From Gammaproteobacteria bacterium (lineage in GTDB: Bacteria; Pseudomonadota; Gammaproteobacteria; SZUA-229): 61,621 nucleotides of DNA. Positions 16,555 through 26,217 of the stretch are shown piece after piece. The stretch is taken from the NCBI GenBank assembly GCA_024636785.1, contig JAGXGK010000052.1:1-61621 (forward strand), in the 5' to 3' direction. The notes below the pieces were generated by a model that saw nothing but the letters and a program-made list of their open reading frames with translations, was not told the origin of the DNA and did no database searches. Numbering within the stretch: position 1 is the first letter of the stretch; each line of letters opens with the position of its first letter. A program made the position numbers and the translations under genes.

Positions 16555-18033
16555 TTAAGCAACATCAATCATTTGTACTGTGCCATCCGGCATGACCTCA
16601 GCGGTCTGACCAGAAGGTTCATCAAGAAACTGAACCGCGATCAGGGTAGCCACGGCTGCGCTGGCAATTACCAGGAAAAAAGTGGCGGGCTCAACGAATG
16701 AGAATACCGTCAAAAATGAAACTGCACCAACATTACCATAAGCGCCAGCCATGCCTGCAATTTGACCTGTCATGCGGCGTTTAACCAGTGGCACGATGGC
16801 GAAGACGGCACCTTCACCCGCCTGGACAAAGAATGAGCAGGCCATGGTGGCGATAACGGCAAGTGCTACTGGCCACTCAGGTGTGATTTCACTCAGGACG
16901 AAATAACCAACAGCCAAACCACTAATTAAGATAGTCAGTGATTTTTTACGTCCGAACTTATCACTGAAGAAACCACCAGTAGGTCGAGCGACAAGATTCA
17001 TAAAAGCAAAACCTGAAGCCAGCAAGCCTGCCTGAACTATAGAAAGATCAAAAGTTTCTTTAAAGAACAAAGGTAGCATCGACACCACCGCCAATTCAGA
17101 GCCGAAAGTCACCATGTAAGATAAATCCAGAATGGCAACCTGTTTAAATTTATATCGATGAATCTCAGGCACATCTTCTTTGAATATGTGACCGTTGATG
17201 CGCCACACCTGATAGGTTTGATAACTATACAGCCCGATTAGGCCAAGATATATTAAATCTGCGGTCGCTTCGGTAAGAATACCCAGGTTGCCGGGTGCCA
17301 GCTTCCATATCAGTACGGCCAGCACAACATACATGGGAATATTCATCAGCAGATAGAAAAAGAAATCGCCCTTACTGGTGACTTCCATAGCACCGGTTTT
17401 TTTCGGTTTGAAATAAGTCGAACCTTTGGGCGTGTTGCGCGCGAGCCGGTAAAAAACAAAAGAATAAACCAGTGTAATCATACCGGTGGTTGCAATCGCA
17501 TAACGCCAGCCATCGTCGCCACCGTACATCAAAGCCAGTGTGGGCAAAAGCAGGGCTGCCGCTGCAGATCCGAAATTACCCCAGCCGCCATAAATGCCTT
17601 CAGCGATGCCCACCTGTTTGGCCGGGAACCATTCACTGATCATGCGAATGCCGATAACGAAACCAGCGCCAACAAAACCCAGCGCAAAACGGCTCGCCAA
17701 TAACATTTCATAAGAATCTGCGCTGGCAAAAAAGAAACAGATAAAGCTGGAAGAGAGCAACAATGATGAATACATAATGCGGGGGCCATATTTATCCACC
17801 AGAATCCCGACAATGATGCGTGCAGGAATGGTTAATGCCACATTAATAATTAGCAAAGCTTTGACTTCCTGCATGCTGAGATTAAAGGTCGCCTGAATCG
17901 AAGCCATTAACGGTGCGTGATTAAACCAGACCATAAAGCTTAAAAAGAAAGCAAACCAGGTCAGATGCAGGGTTCGTGAATTTCCACTGAATGAAAAAAG
18001 ATTGAGCCTGCTGCTCGTGTTGGGGTATGGCAT
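16555..18033 (-). CDS. narK: Nitrate/nitrite transporter, NarK/NasA family
   Basis: This major facilitator protein of 492 residues has about 12 membrane helices. The two nitrate-signature glycine motifs are present: [14 protein letters not shown] in the N-terminal half and [15 protein letters not shown] in the C-terminal half, and the first helix carries the [11 protein letters not shown] typical of the family. It is about 90 residues longer than the shortest NasA proteins, the extra being a central loop with a possible additional helix (~240-300). The ATG at 18031-18033 has AAGGA upstream on its strand. It is divergent from nirBD-nasA, so nitrate import for assimilation is the likely role. 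A sigma-54 type promoter lies 44-59 bp upstream. Confidence 0.93.
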   Translation of the reverse strand: MPYPNTSSRLNLFSFSGNSRTLHLTWFAFFLSFMVWFNHAPLMASIQATFNLSMQEVKALLIINVALTIPARIIVGILVDKYGPRIMYSSLLLSSSFICFFFASADSYEMLLASRFALGFVGAGFVIGIRMISEWFPAKQVGIAEGIYGGWGNFGSAAAALLLPTLALMYGGDDGWRYAIATTGMITLVYSFVFYRLARNTPKGSTYFKPKKTGAMEVTSKGDFFFYLLMNIPMYVVLAVLIWKLAPGNLGILTEATADLIYLGLIGLYSYQTYQVWRINGHIFKEDVPEIHRYKFKQVAILDLSYMVTFGSELAVVSMLPLFFKETFDLSIVQAGLLASGFAFMNLVARPTGGFFSDKFGRKKSLTILISGLAVGYFVLSEITPEWPVALAVIATMACSFFVQAGEGAVFAIVPLVKRRMTGQIAGMAGAYGNVGAVSFLTVFSFVEPATFFLVIASAAVATLIAVQFLDEPSGQTAEVMPDGTVQMIDVA

Positions 18034-18076
18034 TGATATAGTCCTTGCTAAGTTACAAAATAATTAATGTAGGTCT

Positions 18077-18092
18077 AGCAAGTGGCGTGCCA
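18077..18092 (-). promoter_or_regulatory. Sigma-54 promoter for narK
   Basis: The minus strand reads TGGCACGCCACTTGCT, a full match to the consensus TGGCAC-N5-TTGCW with correct GG-GC spacing. It points at narK and predicts a start about 12 nt past the GC and a leader of roughly 30 nt. Confidence 0.75.
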
Positions 18093-18285
18093 ACAAACTA
18101 ATTAGCTCAGGCTGGAAGTAGGTGGGAAATAACAATTTACTGTTGTTATAGAATCCTGAGTTGAACCAATAAGGCTCAGCAGAGGAGGTGCAGTGCAACA
18201 TTGATCTTTTTAAATTATTTACAGACTCTTGCAGTGCTTACCTAAGATACATCAGAGGTACTGCTTCAGCTTAGATCTGAATATA

Positions 18286-18302
18286 TGCACCGCATATGTG
18301 CA
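18286..18302. promoter_or_regulatory. NtrC-like binding site 1
   Basis: TGCACCGCATATGTGCA is a near-perfect inverted repeat matching the NtrC consensus TGCACC-N5-GGTGCA with one change. It lies about 80-100 bp upstream of the nirB promoter, a normal enhancer distance, and also upstream of narK. Confidence 0.65.
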
Positions 18303-18316
18303 CAGCGTGTTTTGTG

Positions 18317-18333
18317 AGCGCAACTTTGGTGCT
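18317..18333. promoter_or_regulatory. NtrC-like binding site 2
   Basis: The weaker site AGCGCAACTTTGGTGCT has a perfect right half-site GGTGC and a degenerate left half. Its centre is about 31 bp from site 1, three helical turns, the spacing expected for cooperative activator binding. Confidence 0.45.
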
Positions 18334-18383
18334 ATTAAGTTATTTTCATAGACAAAACCCTTATCACATCGGTTTATTAAACA

Positions 18384-18399
18384 TGGCATGGAACTTGTA
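18384..18399 (+). promoter_or_regulatory. Sigma-54 promoter for the nirB operon
   Basis: TGGCATGGAACTTGTA matches the -24/-12 consensus except for T instead of C at two positions, with correct spacing. It predicts a leader of only about 35 nt before the nirB ATG at 18446, too short for a NasT/NasR-type antiterminator hairpin. The 412-bp intergenic region contains no gene. Confidence 0.65.
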
Positions 18400-18445
18400 T
18401 TGCTGTATTCAACGATATTTATTTTTTGTTTGGTAAGAGGCTGTA

Positions 18446-20899
18446 ATGAAAGAGAAACTGGTTTTAATAGGCAATGGTATGGCGGGTGTGCGAACGCTTG
18501 AAGAATTATTCAAACATAGCGATGCAGCGAGCAAAGGTTCAGATATATACGATATTACTGTGATCGGCGCTGAGCCGCATCCTAACTACAACCGTATTAT
18601 GTTGTCACCGGTGCTGGCGAATGAAAAAACCATCGACGATATTACTCTTAATAGTCTGGATTGGTATGACGACAATAATATTGAGTTGATTACGGGTGAT
18701 GCCGTAACTGAAATCAACCGCGTGAAGAAAATAGTAGTGACTGAAGCTGGCCGAAAAGCCCCTTATGATCGACTGTTAGTAGCGACAGGCTCAACACCCT
18801 TTATTATTCCTGTGCCCGGTTCTGAAAAAGAAGGTGTGCTGGGTTTTCGTGATATTCAAGATGTACACACGATGCTCGAGGCAGCGCGTACGTATAAAAA
18901 AGCGGTGGTGATTGGTGGCGGTTTATTAGGACTCGAAGCCGCGAATGGTTTGATGAAGCAGGGTATGGAAGTGACGGTAGTGCATTTGCTGGATGCATTG
19001 ATGGAGCGTCAGCTCGATAAAGTAGCGTCAGCAATGTTGAAACTGTCGCTGGAGAAAAAAGGCCTGCGCTTTATGATGGAGGCGCAGACAGCTGAAATAA
19101 CCGGCGACAAACGTGTGCGTGGGGTTAAGTTTGACGATGGCGCAGAAATCGAGGCCGATCTGGTGGTGATGGCGGTAGGTATACGCCCCAATATGGCACT
19201 GGTGCAAAAGGCAGGTATTTATTGTGAACGCGGCGTGGTGGTGAATGACACCATGCAGACATACGATCCTAAAATTTACGCAGTGGGTGAGTGTGTGCAA
19301 CACCGCAAGGAATGTTATGGCCTGGTCGCGCCGTTGTTTGAGCAGGCCAGGGTGGCAGCGAATCATCTGGCGAAGGTCGGCAGTACCCGTTATCAGGGCT
19401 CAATGACTTCGACCAAACTTAAAGTGACCGGTATCGATCTATTTTCGGCCGGAGAGTTTAATGAAACAGAGGGTGACGAAACATTGGTGATGCAGGATTC
19501 AGCCAGTGGTGTTTATAAAAAACTGGTGATTCGTGATGACAAGTTAAAAGGCGTAGTGTTATTTGGTGACACCATGGATGGCACCTGGTATTTCCAGTTA
19601 ATGCGTGATGCCACCAACATTGCCGATTTCCGCCGCACAATTATGTTTGGTCAGCACGACGTCGGTGATGCCGGACATGGTGATGCCAGTCGTGTTATGG
19701 CATTACCAGATAGTGCGGAAATTTGTGGTTGTAACGGTGTCTGTAAAGGCGACATCGTGAAGGCCATAACTCAACAGGGATTGTTCACGCTGGCAGAAGT
19801 GCAGGCGCACACCAAGGCGTCATCTTCGTGTGGTTCGTGCACTGGTTTGGTGGAAGCGATACTGTCCGCAACCGTGGGCGATGGTTACGACGCCACGCCA
19901 AACAAAAAAGCACTCTGTGGCTGTACCAACCATAGTCACAATGAGGTCATTGATGCGATTAAACAACATGAACTGAAGTCGATGCCGGAGGTTCGAGAAT
20001 TTCTCGATTGGAAAACGCCTGATGGATGTGCCTCCTGCAGGCCCGCATTGAATTATTATTTGCTGGCGCGCTGGCCGGAAGAATATCAGGATGATGCGCA
20101 GTCGCGTTTCATCAACGAACGTGCTCACGGTAACATCCAGAAAGATGGTACTTATTCAGTGGTGCCGAGAATGTTTGGCGGTCTGGTAAAACCTGATGAG
20201 TTACGCGCGATTGCGGATGTCTGTGATAAATACGAGGTGCCGGAAATGAAAGTTACCGGTGGTCAGCGTATCGATTTATTCGGTGTGAAAAAAGAGGATT
20301 TGCCGCCGATGTGGAAAGACCTGTCCGCTGCTGGTTTTGTTTCCGGCCATGCGTACGGTAAAGCCATGCGTACTGTAAAAACCTGTGCGGGTAAAACCTG
20401 GTGCCGATTTGGTACGCAGGATTCCACCGGTCTGGGTGTAAAACTCGAACAGCTTACCTGGGGTTCGTGGATGCCGCACAAATTCAAACTGGCGGTATCA
20501 GGTTGTCCACGAAACTGTGCTGAAGCCACCATTAAAGATTTTGGTGTGGTCGCAGTGGAGTCCGGTTATGAATTATTGATCGGTGGAAATGGTGGCATCA
20601 AAGTTCGTGTCACCGATTTACTGACTAAAGTCGAAACGGAAGAACAGGTACTGGAGTATTGCGCCGCCTTCTGTCAGATGTATCGCGAAGAAGCGCATTA
20701 TCTGGAACGTACTGCACCGTGGGTGGAGCGTGTCGGCCTGAGTAGTATTAAAGATCGCCTGTTGAATGATGAAGTTGAACGAGCTGAGCTGGTCGCGCGT
20801 TTTAAATTGAGCCAGAAATACGCACAGATCGATCCGTGGAAAGCACGCGCTGAAGGTGAAGCTGCATACGAATTTACTCAGCTGAAAATTGCTGGCTAA
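18446..20899 (+). CDS. nirB: Nitrite reductase [NAD(P)H] large subunit
   Basis: NirB reduces nitrite to ammonium in the cytoplasm. The 817-residue protein has an N-terminal FAD/NAD-binding disulfide reductase fold (LIGNGMAGVRTLEEL at 6-20; second nucleotide motif VIGGGLLGLE near 155). Two BFD-like [2Fe-2S] regions follow (CGCNGVCKGD and CGCTNHSHNE, each with a downstream CxxC), then the siroheme/[4Fe-4S] domain with C647, C653, C687 and C691 (TCAGKTWC and GCPRNC). The length is typical for NirB. The ATG follows GAGG by 7 nt. It heads a plus-strand operon with nirD, nasA and an Fe-S/membrane fusion gene, which supports an assimilatory role. No siroheme synthase gene is nearby. Confidence 0.96.
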   Translation: MKEKLVLIGNGMAGVRTLEELFKHSDAASKGSDIYDITVIGAEPHPNYNRIMLSPVLANEKTIDDITLNSLDWYDDNNIELITGDAVTEINRVKKIVVTEAGRKAPYDRLLVATGSTPFIIPVPGSEKEGVLGFRDIQDVHTMLEAARTYKKAVVIGGGLLGLEAANGLMKQGMEVTVVHLLDALMERQLDKVASAMLKLSLEKKGLRFMMEAQTAEITGDKRVRGVKFDDGAEIEADLVVMAVGIRPNMALVQKAGIYCERGVVVNDTMQTYDPKIYAVGECVQHRKECYGLVAPLFEQARVAANHLAKVGSTRYQGSMTSTKLKVTGIDLFSAGEFNETEGDETLVMQDSASGVYKKLVIRDDKLKGVVLFGDTMDGTWYFQLMRDATNIADFRRTIMFGQHDVGDAGHGDASRVMALPDSAEICGCNGVCKGDIVKAITQQGLFTLAEVQAHTKASSSCGSCTGLVEAILSATVGDGYDATPNKKALCGCTNHSHNEVIDAIKQHELKSMPEVREFLDWKTPDGCASCRPALNYYLLARWPEEYQDDAQSRFINERAHGNIQKDGTYSVVPRMFGGLVKPDELRAIADVCDKYEVPEMKVTGGQRIDLFGVKKEDLPPMWKDLSAAGFVSGHAYGKAMRTVKTCAGKTWCRFGTQDSTGLGVKLEQLTWGSWMPHKFKLAVSGCPRNCAEATIKDFGVVAVESGYELLIGGNGGIKVRVTDLLTKVETEEQVLEYCAAFCQMYREEAHYLERTAPWVERVGLSSIKDRLLNDEVERAELVARFKLSQKYAQIDPWKARAEGEAAYEFTQLKIAG

Positions 20900-20926
20900 A
20901 CACATAGATATTAAGAGAATTGAATT

Positions 20927-21244
20927 ATGAGCAACTGGATTGAAGTACTTGCCCTTGAAGACATCCCTAAGTTAGGTTCAAGGGTTATAGATACAACGCA
21001 GATTAAAATTGCGCTGTTTCGCACCTCGGATGATCAGGTGTTTGCAATCAAAAATGCATGTCCGCACAAAGGCGGGCCATTGTCGGAAGGTATTGTGCAT
21101 GGTACCTCAGTGACCTGTCCTTTGCATAACTGGAAAATTCAGCTGGCCAACGGTGAAGCAATAGGCCCTGATCAGGGTTGCACCAATGTGTTTCCGGTGA
21201 AAATCGAAAATGGACAGGTGTTTCTGGATTTGCTGGTGGCCTGA
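20927..21244 (+). CDS. nirD: Nitrite reductase [NAD(P)H] small subunit
   Basis: This 105-residue Rieske-like subunit is the usual partner of NirB. CPHKGGPL (~45-52) and CPLHNW (~64-69) occupy the positions of the Rieske cluster ligands: both cysteines and both histidines are present, so a [2Fe-2S] cluster is possible here, unlike in some NirD proteins that lost it. It starts 27 bp after nirB. The nasA ATG follows the stop within 2 bp. Confidence 0.94.
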   Translation: MSNWIEVLALEDIPKLGSRVIDTTQIKIALFRTSDDQVFAIKNACPHKGGPLSEGIVHGTSVTCPLHNWKIQLANGEAIGPDQGCTNVFPVKIENGQVFLDLLVA

Positions 21245-21245
21245 G

Positions 21246-23450
21246 ATGCTGTTTGGGCGTAACAAAAAAAATCCGATAAAAATAGCCGATAAAGGCGTGG
21301 TTGAGTGGAAGTATGCCACCTGCGGTTATTGTTCGACGGGTTGTTCGATTGAAGTTGGTTTGAATCAGCAAGGTAAGGCTGTTTCTTCGCGTGGCGTTGC
21401 TGATGCGGATGTCAATCGTGGCAAGTTATGTTTGAAAGGAATTTACGAGCATGAGTTATTTGATTCTGCGGGTCGGGGCACAGTAGCAAAAAAACGTAAT
21501 CATTGGCATGAGCCATGGCAGACAACAGATTGGGAGACTGCGCTGGATAGCACTCACGATGAAATTCGTCGTATTCAGGAGAAGTATGGTCGTGATGCAT
21601 TCGCTATCGTCTCCACCGGGCAGATGTTGACTGAAGAGTTTTATACACTGGGGAAACTGACTCGTGGTTTGATCGGTACTAATAACTATGACGGTAATAC
21701 TACGCTATGCATGGCTTCGGCTGTATCAGGATATAAACGCTCATTCGGTTCTGATGGGCCACCCGGTTGTTACGAAGATTTTGAACATACTGATTGTCTG
21801 ATTGCCTGGGGCTCTAATCTTCCTGAGCAGCACCCGATTATTTACTGGCGCATGAAAGACGCGCAGGAAAAACGCAATTTCCCACTGATCGTAGTTGACC
21901 CGCGTGTGACCATGTTGGCGCAGTTCGCCGATATCCATTTACCTGTCACCCCCGGCACCGATGTGGTGCTGCAAAATGCCTTGATGTACGTTATATTCGA
22001 TGAGCAGCTTGAAGATGCCGAGTACATCGAAGCTAATACGAATGATGTAGCGGCGTTGCGCGCAGAAGTGGCTAAATATGATCCGACCACGGCAGCAAAA
22101 ATTTGTGGTATCGATGAAGACACGATTCGCAGTGTGGCGCGTTTATATGCTAACGCCGGCGCGGCCATGTCCATCTGGACCATGGGCATTAATCAATCAA
22201 CACACGGTTCTGATGGCGTTGTCGGTATTAATAATCTGGCCCTGATTACCGGTAATATCGGCAAACCCGGTGGTACATCGCTCTCGATAACGGGGCAGTG
22301 CAATGCCATGGGAACCCGAGAATGGTCTTCCTGTTCAGGCCTGCCTAATTACCGAGCGCTGGAAAATGCACAAGATCGAAAAGACATGGCCGAATTCTGG
22401 CATATCGATGAAGAATTTCTGCCTAAAAAACGCGGCATGTTTCAAACTGATATCTACCACGCAATCGAAGCCGGGCTGATCAAAGGATTATGGTTGATTG
22501 CAACTAATCCGCTCAGTTCATTACCGAATTCTGAGCGCGTACGCCGGGCTATGCAAAAACTCGAATTCTGTATCGTGCAGGATTGCTATGAAGATACCGA
22601 AAGCGCACAGTATGCGCACGTCTATCTGCCCGCAGGTACATGGGCGGAAAAAGAAGGGGTGATGACCAATACCGAGCGCCGCATTAATTTAGTCAAACCC
22701 ATTGTGCAACCACCGGGTGAAGCAAAGCCGGATCTATGGATTTTTAATGAGCTGGCTAAACGTTTCAATGTCACTGGCAAGGTTAACTTCCCTGAAAAAG
22801 CCGCTGATATCTTTCTCGAAATGGCGAGTATTTCAAAAGGCAGGTTGTCGGATATTTCAGGCATGAGTCATGATTTGATTGAAAAGCATCGTGGTGTGCA
22901 ATGGCCTTACACTGACCAGCAACTGAGTAACAATGAAACGCCGCCGCAGGGAGGTAAGCGGCTTTATACCCAGGCGGGTACTTTTCGTTATGCCGATGGT
23001 AAAGCCAAACTCATTGCTCTGCCTTTTAATGATAATAATGAAGTGCCGGATGAAAAGTTTCCCATCTGGCTTAACACTGGCCGTCTGGTCGAGCATTGGC
23101 ATGGCCGCACCAAAACAGGAAAGATTGGTAACAACAATAAATATAGCCCAATACCCTTCATCGAAATAAATCCCGATCTCGCGGCCGAATTAGACATTCA
23201 GCGTGGTGAGTATGTCCGCCTTGTTTCTCGCCGCTCCGATGCAGTTGTCATGGCTACGCCGACTCAGCGTGTACCTAAGAATATGGTTTTTATGCCGTTT
23301 CATTTTCACGACTGCGCTAATCGATTAACGCTGGGTTTACTCGACCCGCATTCTCGTCAGCCCGCATATAAACAATCGGCAATACGTATTGAAAAACTGG
23401 CTGACCAGAAAGCGGCCGCGAAACTTAGCATGGAAATGCGTGCATTCTAA
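21246..23450 (+). CDS. nasA: Assimilatory nitrate reductase catalytic subunit (molybdopterin)
   Basis: This cytoplasmic Mo-bisMGD enzyme of 734 residues reduces nitrate to nitrite. The N-terminal [4Fe-4S] site is C26, C29, C33 and C62 (CGYCSTGC). The molybdopterin oxidoreductase core and C-terminal dinucleotide-binding domain (LNTGRLVEHWHGRTKTG) follow. There is no twin-arginine signal, so it stays in the cytoplasm. It lacks the C-terminal [2Fe-2S] extension found in some long NasA proteins and is accordingly shorter. ATG 21246 is preferred, since the frame upstream only runs inside nirD. The next gene probably supplies electrons. Confidence 0.9.
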   Translation: MLFGRNKKNPIKIADKGVVEWKYATCGYCSTGCSIEVGLNQQGKAVSSRGVADADVNRGKLCLKGIYEHELFDSAGRGTVAKKRNHWHEPWQTTDWETALDSTHDEIRRIQEKYGRDAFAIVSTGQMLTEEFYTLGKLTRGLIGTNNYDGNTTLCMASAVSGYKRSFGSDGPPGCYEDFEHTDCLIAWGSNLPEQHPIIYWRMKDAQEKRNFPLIVVDPRVTMLAQFADIHLPVTPGTDVVLQNALMYVIFDEQLEDAEYIEANTNDVAALRAEVAKYDPTTAAKICGIDEDTIRSVARLYANAGAAMSIWTMGINQSTHGSDGVVGINNLALITGNIGKPGGTSLSITGQCNAMGTREWSSCSGLPNYRALENAQDRKDMAEFWHIDEEFLPKKRGMFQTDIYHAIEAGLIKGLWLIATNPLSSLPNSERVRRAMQKLEFCIVQDCYEDTESAQYAHVYLPAGTWAEKEGVMTNTERRINLVKPIVQPPGEAKPDLWIFNELAKRFNVTGKVNFPEKAADIFLEMASISKGRLSDISGMSHDLIEKHRGVQWPYTDQQLSNNETPPQGGKRLYTQAGTFRYADGKAKLIALPFNDNNEVPDEKFPIWLNTGRLVEHWHGRTKTGKIGNNNKYSPIPFIEINPDLAAELDIQRGEYVRLVSRRSDAVVMATPTQRVPKNMVFMPFHFHDCANRLTLGLLDPHSRQPAYKQSAIRIEKLADQKAAAKLSMEMRAF

Positions 23451-23468
23451 ATAAGGTTGAGTATTACT

Positions 23469-25352
23469 GTGCTTAAAAAAAGAGAAAACGAACCTGCTTA
23501 CGCATTGTTGAATGACGTTAGCTGTCAAACGCTTAATCGTTACGGTCATCCCATTGAGACTGTACAAGTTGACGATGTGAGACGTGATCAATCATTGAAT
23601 ATAAATGGCGATACCGGTATTGGTGAAAATCCTAATCGCTATAAGCAGCATGGATTTTATTTTAATGCAGATAACTGTATCGCCTGTCATGCCTGTGAAG
23701 CCGCCTGTAGTGAAAAAAATGACAACCCCGCGCATATTTCATTTCGTTCAGTGGGTTTTGTAGAAGGCGGCACTTACCCTGCGTATCAGCGAATTAATAT
23801 TTCCATGGCCTGCAATCATTGTGATGATCCAGTGTGTTTGAAAGGTTGTCCGACACGTGCTTATACCAAGTTCGCCGAATATGGTGCGGTCTTGCAGGAT
23901 CCGGATATTTGCTTTGGTTGCGGTTACTGTACCTGGGTGTGCCCTTATAATGCACCGCAACTAGATCCAGTAAAAGGTCAGGTCAGCAAGTGTAATATGT
24001 GCGTTGATCGACTTGAAGTGGGTTTGAAGCCCGCATGTGTTTCCGCCTGCCTGGGAAATGCGCTGGACTTTGGCGTAATTGAAAATATTCCTGAAAATCG
24101 TACTCAGGCCAAGACGGAGATTCCAGGGTTCCCAAGAACCGATATCACGCATCCGAATATTCGTTTTCAGCAGACACGTACTCCACAGCGTGACATGTAT
24201 CGTGTCGATCAGAATCCGGTAAAGTATCACCGCGAAGAAAATTCTGAAAGTTATAAACCAGTGGCAGATGTTAAGCAGGGTATTAAGCGTGAATGGAACT
24301 GGGCCAGTTTGTTAGGCTCGCATGAAAATGCCCATATTGCTTTTACCCTAAGTGCGCAGACCGTGATGGCTGCTTTTTTGATACTGCTTTCGGGTTATTG
24401 GTTTGAACCTGTTACCAGCTTCCAATCGAGCCATGCTATGTTGCCTGGCCTATTGCTCATGTTCGTGCTGATTAGTTTTGGACTGTTCAAGTTGAATATG
24501 CACCTGGGGAAACCGCAGCGTTTTTATCGCGGCTTTTATAACCTGAGGCATTCACCGGTCAGCCGTGAGATTGCAGGTGTCTCTGCTTTTTATACCGGCT
24601 TGCTGGGTTATATTTTTTTTGCACTGTTTGACAATAGTTATACGCAAGTACTGCAACTGTTATGTGCGGGTGTCGGTGCGCTGGGTGCCGGATTCGGTGG
24701 TTATTTCATGTACAAGTTATATCGTATTGAAGCTCGCCCATTCTGGAATCACTGGTATACGGCGGCAAGTTTTTGCGCAACAGGACTGGTATTAGGTTCA
24801 CTGCTATTAACTATTATAGCGTTAGTCTTTTCCAGTATGACAGTGGCTTTTGGTGAAGCATTATTGAGTATGATTAGTATCGGTTTGGTGTTAGAGCTTA
24901 CGGGGTTGTTCGCTCATGCCAGAAGTCTACAGTCGAGCAGTAGTGAAGGCGCAGCTTCGCTCTATCTACAAACGACTCGATATGGTAATGCATACTGGTT
25001 GCGTAATGGTCTGTTAGTGCTGGCCTTGCTGCTGACGATTTATATGCTCTTTAGTAGTAATCATACGGCGCTTGCCTATAGCGTCTTAACTGTTATCGCG
25101 CTTGTTAGTCATATTCTTGGTCGCGCGTTATTTTATGTTGTGGTGATACCCACTACCATGCCAGGTGCTTTCTTCTGGAAGAACCAGGGTTTTGTTGAAC
25201 ATGCCAGGGAAGTGGGTCTGGCTGATATGCCACAGATAGGTGTGGCCTATGAAAGACACCATGCTTTTGATATTGGCGAGTTACTCGAAACTATTAAAAC
25301 GACAACGATGAAACAGAAATTTGCACAGTTGCGCAGTATCTTTACCGGTTAA
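23469..25352 (+). CDS. Fused DmsB-like ferredoxin and DmsC-like membrane anchor
   Basis: This 627-residue protein joins two subunits that are normally separate. Residues ~60-215 form a four-cluster ferredoxin: CIACHACEAAC (C70, C73, C76, C80), CNHCDDPVCLKGC, CFGCGYCTWVC and CNMCVDRL with CVSAC, enough for four [4Fe-4S] clusters. Residues ~290-600 contain about eight hydrophobic helices of the DmsC/NrfD-like quinol-oxidising type. There is no export signal, so the ferredoxin part should face the cytoplasm. It follows nasA directly and probably passes quinol electrons to it. The frame also allows TTG at 23457, but AAGG abuts that codon, so GTG 23469 is preferred, with a spacing of about 12 nt. 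The start is uncertain. Confidence 0.88.
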   Translation: MLKKRENEPAYALLNDVSCQTLNRYGHPIETVQVDDVRRDQSLNINGDTGIGENPNRYKQHGFYFNADNCIACHACEAACSEKNDNPAHISFRSVGFVEGGTYPAYQRINISMACNHCDDPVCLKGCPTRAYTKFAEYGAVLQDPDICFGCGYCTWVCPYNAPQLDPVKGQVSKCNMCVDRLEVGLKPACVSACLGNALDFGVIENIPENRTQAKTEIPGFPRTDITHPNIRFQQTRTPQRDMYRVDQNPVKYHREENSESYKPVADVKQGIKREWNWASLLGSHENAHIAFTLSAQTVMAAFLILLSGYWFEPVTSFQSSHAMLPGLLLMFVLISFGLFKLNMHLGKPQRFYRGFYNLRHSPVSREIAGVSAFYTGLLGYIFFALFDNSYTQVLQLLCAGVGALGAGFGGYFMYKLYRIEARPFWNHWYTAASFCATGLVLGSLLLTIIALVFSSMTVAFGEALLSMISIGLVLELTGLFAHARSLQSSSSEGAASLYLQTTRYGNAYWLRNGLLVLALLLTIYMLFSSNHTALAYSVLTVIALVSHILGRALFYVVVIPTTMPGAFFWKNQGFVEHAREVGLADMPQIGVAYERHHAFDIGELLETIKTTTMKQKFAQLRSIFTG

Positions 25353-25356
25353 ATGA

Positions 25357-26130
25357 CTAAGTTATATTGAATAGCGTTTTTACATTTTTGCAAATTTGTT
25401 GCGCAATTACTGCTCTTTCTTCTTTTCTAAATTTGCATAAGGCATTAAATATTTCTACAAGATAAGCTGGTTCATTACGTTCATTTTGATGCGCTGAACC
25501 TGCTTGATCAGGTGCGTCGGTTTCTATTAATAATGAAGTTAGTGGAAGTTTACCGATCATAGCGTGTAGTTTTTTGGCGCGCGAGTGGGTAATAGCGCCG
25601 CCGAAACTAATATAAAAACCCATGTCGATTAATTGCCGAGCCTGCTCATAACTACCGGAGTAGCTATGCACCATACCACGCAACCCGGGGCGCAGGCGCA
25701 GTTGCTGGATGACGTCTTCAGTGGCACGCACCGCGTGGATGACGACGGGCAGTTTTTTTTCAACGGCGATGTCCAGTTGCGCTGTGAAAAAATATAACTG
25801 TTTTTTTCTATCCGCCTGCTGTTGCCGATAATCAAGGCCGCATTCGCCAATGGCTACACAGGGGTTGCTGGCGACCTGCTGCCTCAATTTTTCCAGGTCA
25901 TTTTCATCATGCCGGTCTGTCCAGTAGGGATGAAGCCCGTAGCAGGGGTGAAGATTGGGATGGGTTATGCACAGGTCATGGATTTTTGTCCAGTTACCGA
26001 CGAATGCGCCGGGTACGACGATGTCGGTGACGCCGTTTTGTCTGGCGCGTTCAATCACCGCCGCGCGGTCGCTATCAAAGTCGCTGAAGTCGAGATGGCA
26101 GTGGCTGTCGATTAATGAATATACGGGCAT
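25357..26130 (-). CDS. tatD: TatD family metal-dependent hydrolase
   Basis: This 257-residue TatD-type nuclease has the metal ligands expected of the family: HCHLDF near residue 10, GECGLDY near 97, HAVRATEDV near 132 and ETDAPDQ near 205. Family members act as 3'-5' exonucleases or tRNA/DNA hydrolases; the substrate is not evident here. It is convergent with the nitrate operon, only 4 bp separating the stops, and no terminator is visible between them. Confidence 0.9.
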   Translation of the reverse strand: MPVYSLIDSHCHLDFSDFDSDRAAVIERARQNGVTDIVVPGAFVGNWTKIHDLCITHPNLHPCYGLHPYWTDRHDENDLEKLRQQVASNPCVAIGECGLDYRQQQADRKKQLYFFTAQLDIAVEKKLPVVIHAVRATEDVIQQLRLRPGLRGMVHSYSGSYEQARQLIDMGFYISFGGAITHSRAKKLHAMIGKLPLTSLLIETDAPDQAGSAHQNERNEPAYLVEIFNALCKFRKEERAVIAQQICKNVKTLFNIT

Positions 26131-26167
26131 GAACCCAGTTTAATCTGATTAAGAAAGCGGCTGCAAT

Positions 26168-26191
26168 AAAAAAGCCGGCATAAAGCCGGCT
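26168..26191 (-). terminator. Rho-independent terminator downstream of prk
   Basis: The minus strand reads AGCCGGC, a short loop, GCCGGCT, then TTTTTT. The stem arms are 26173-26179 and 26185-26191. The position suits the 3' end of prk. Confidence 0.8.
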
Positions 26192-26217
26192 CTTTAAGAT
26201 CGCCAGTAAATAGGGAT

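Noticed and set aside
18400-18445. NasT/NasR antiterminator leader before nirB
   Set aside because: The leader predicted from the sigma-54 promoter is too short for the paired hairpins and has no T-run.
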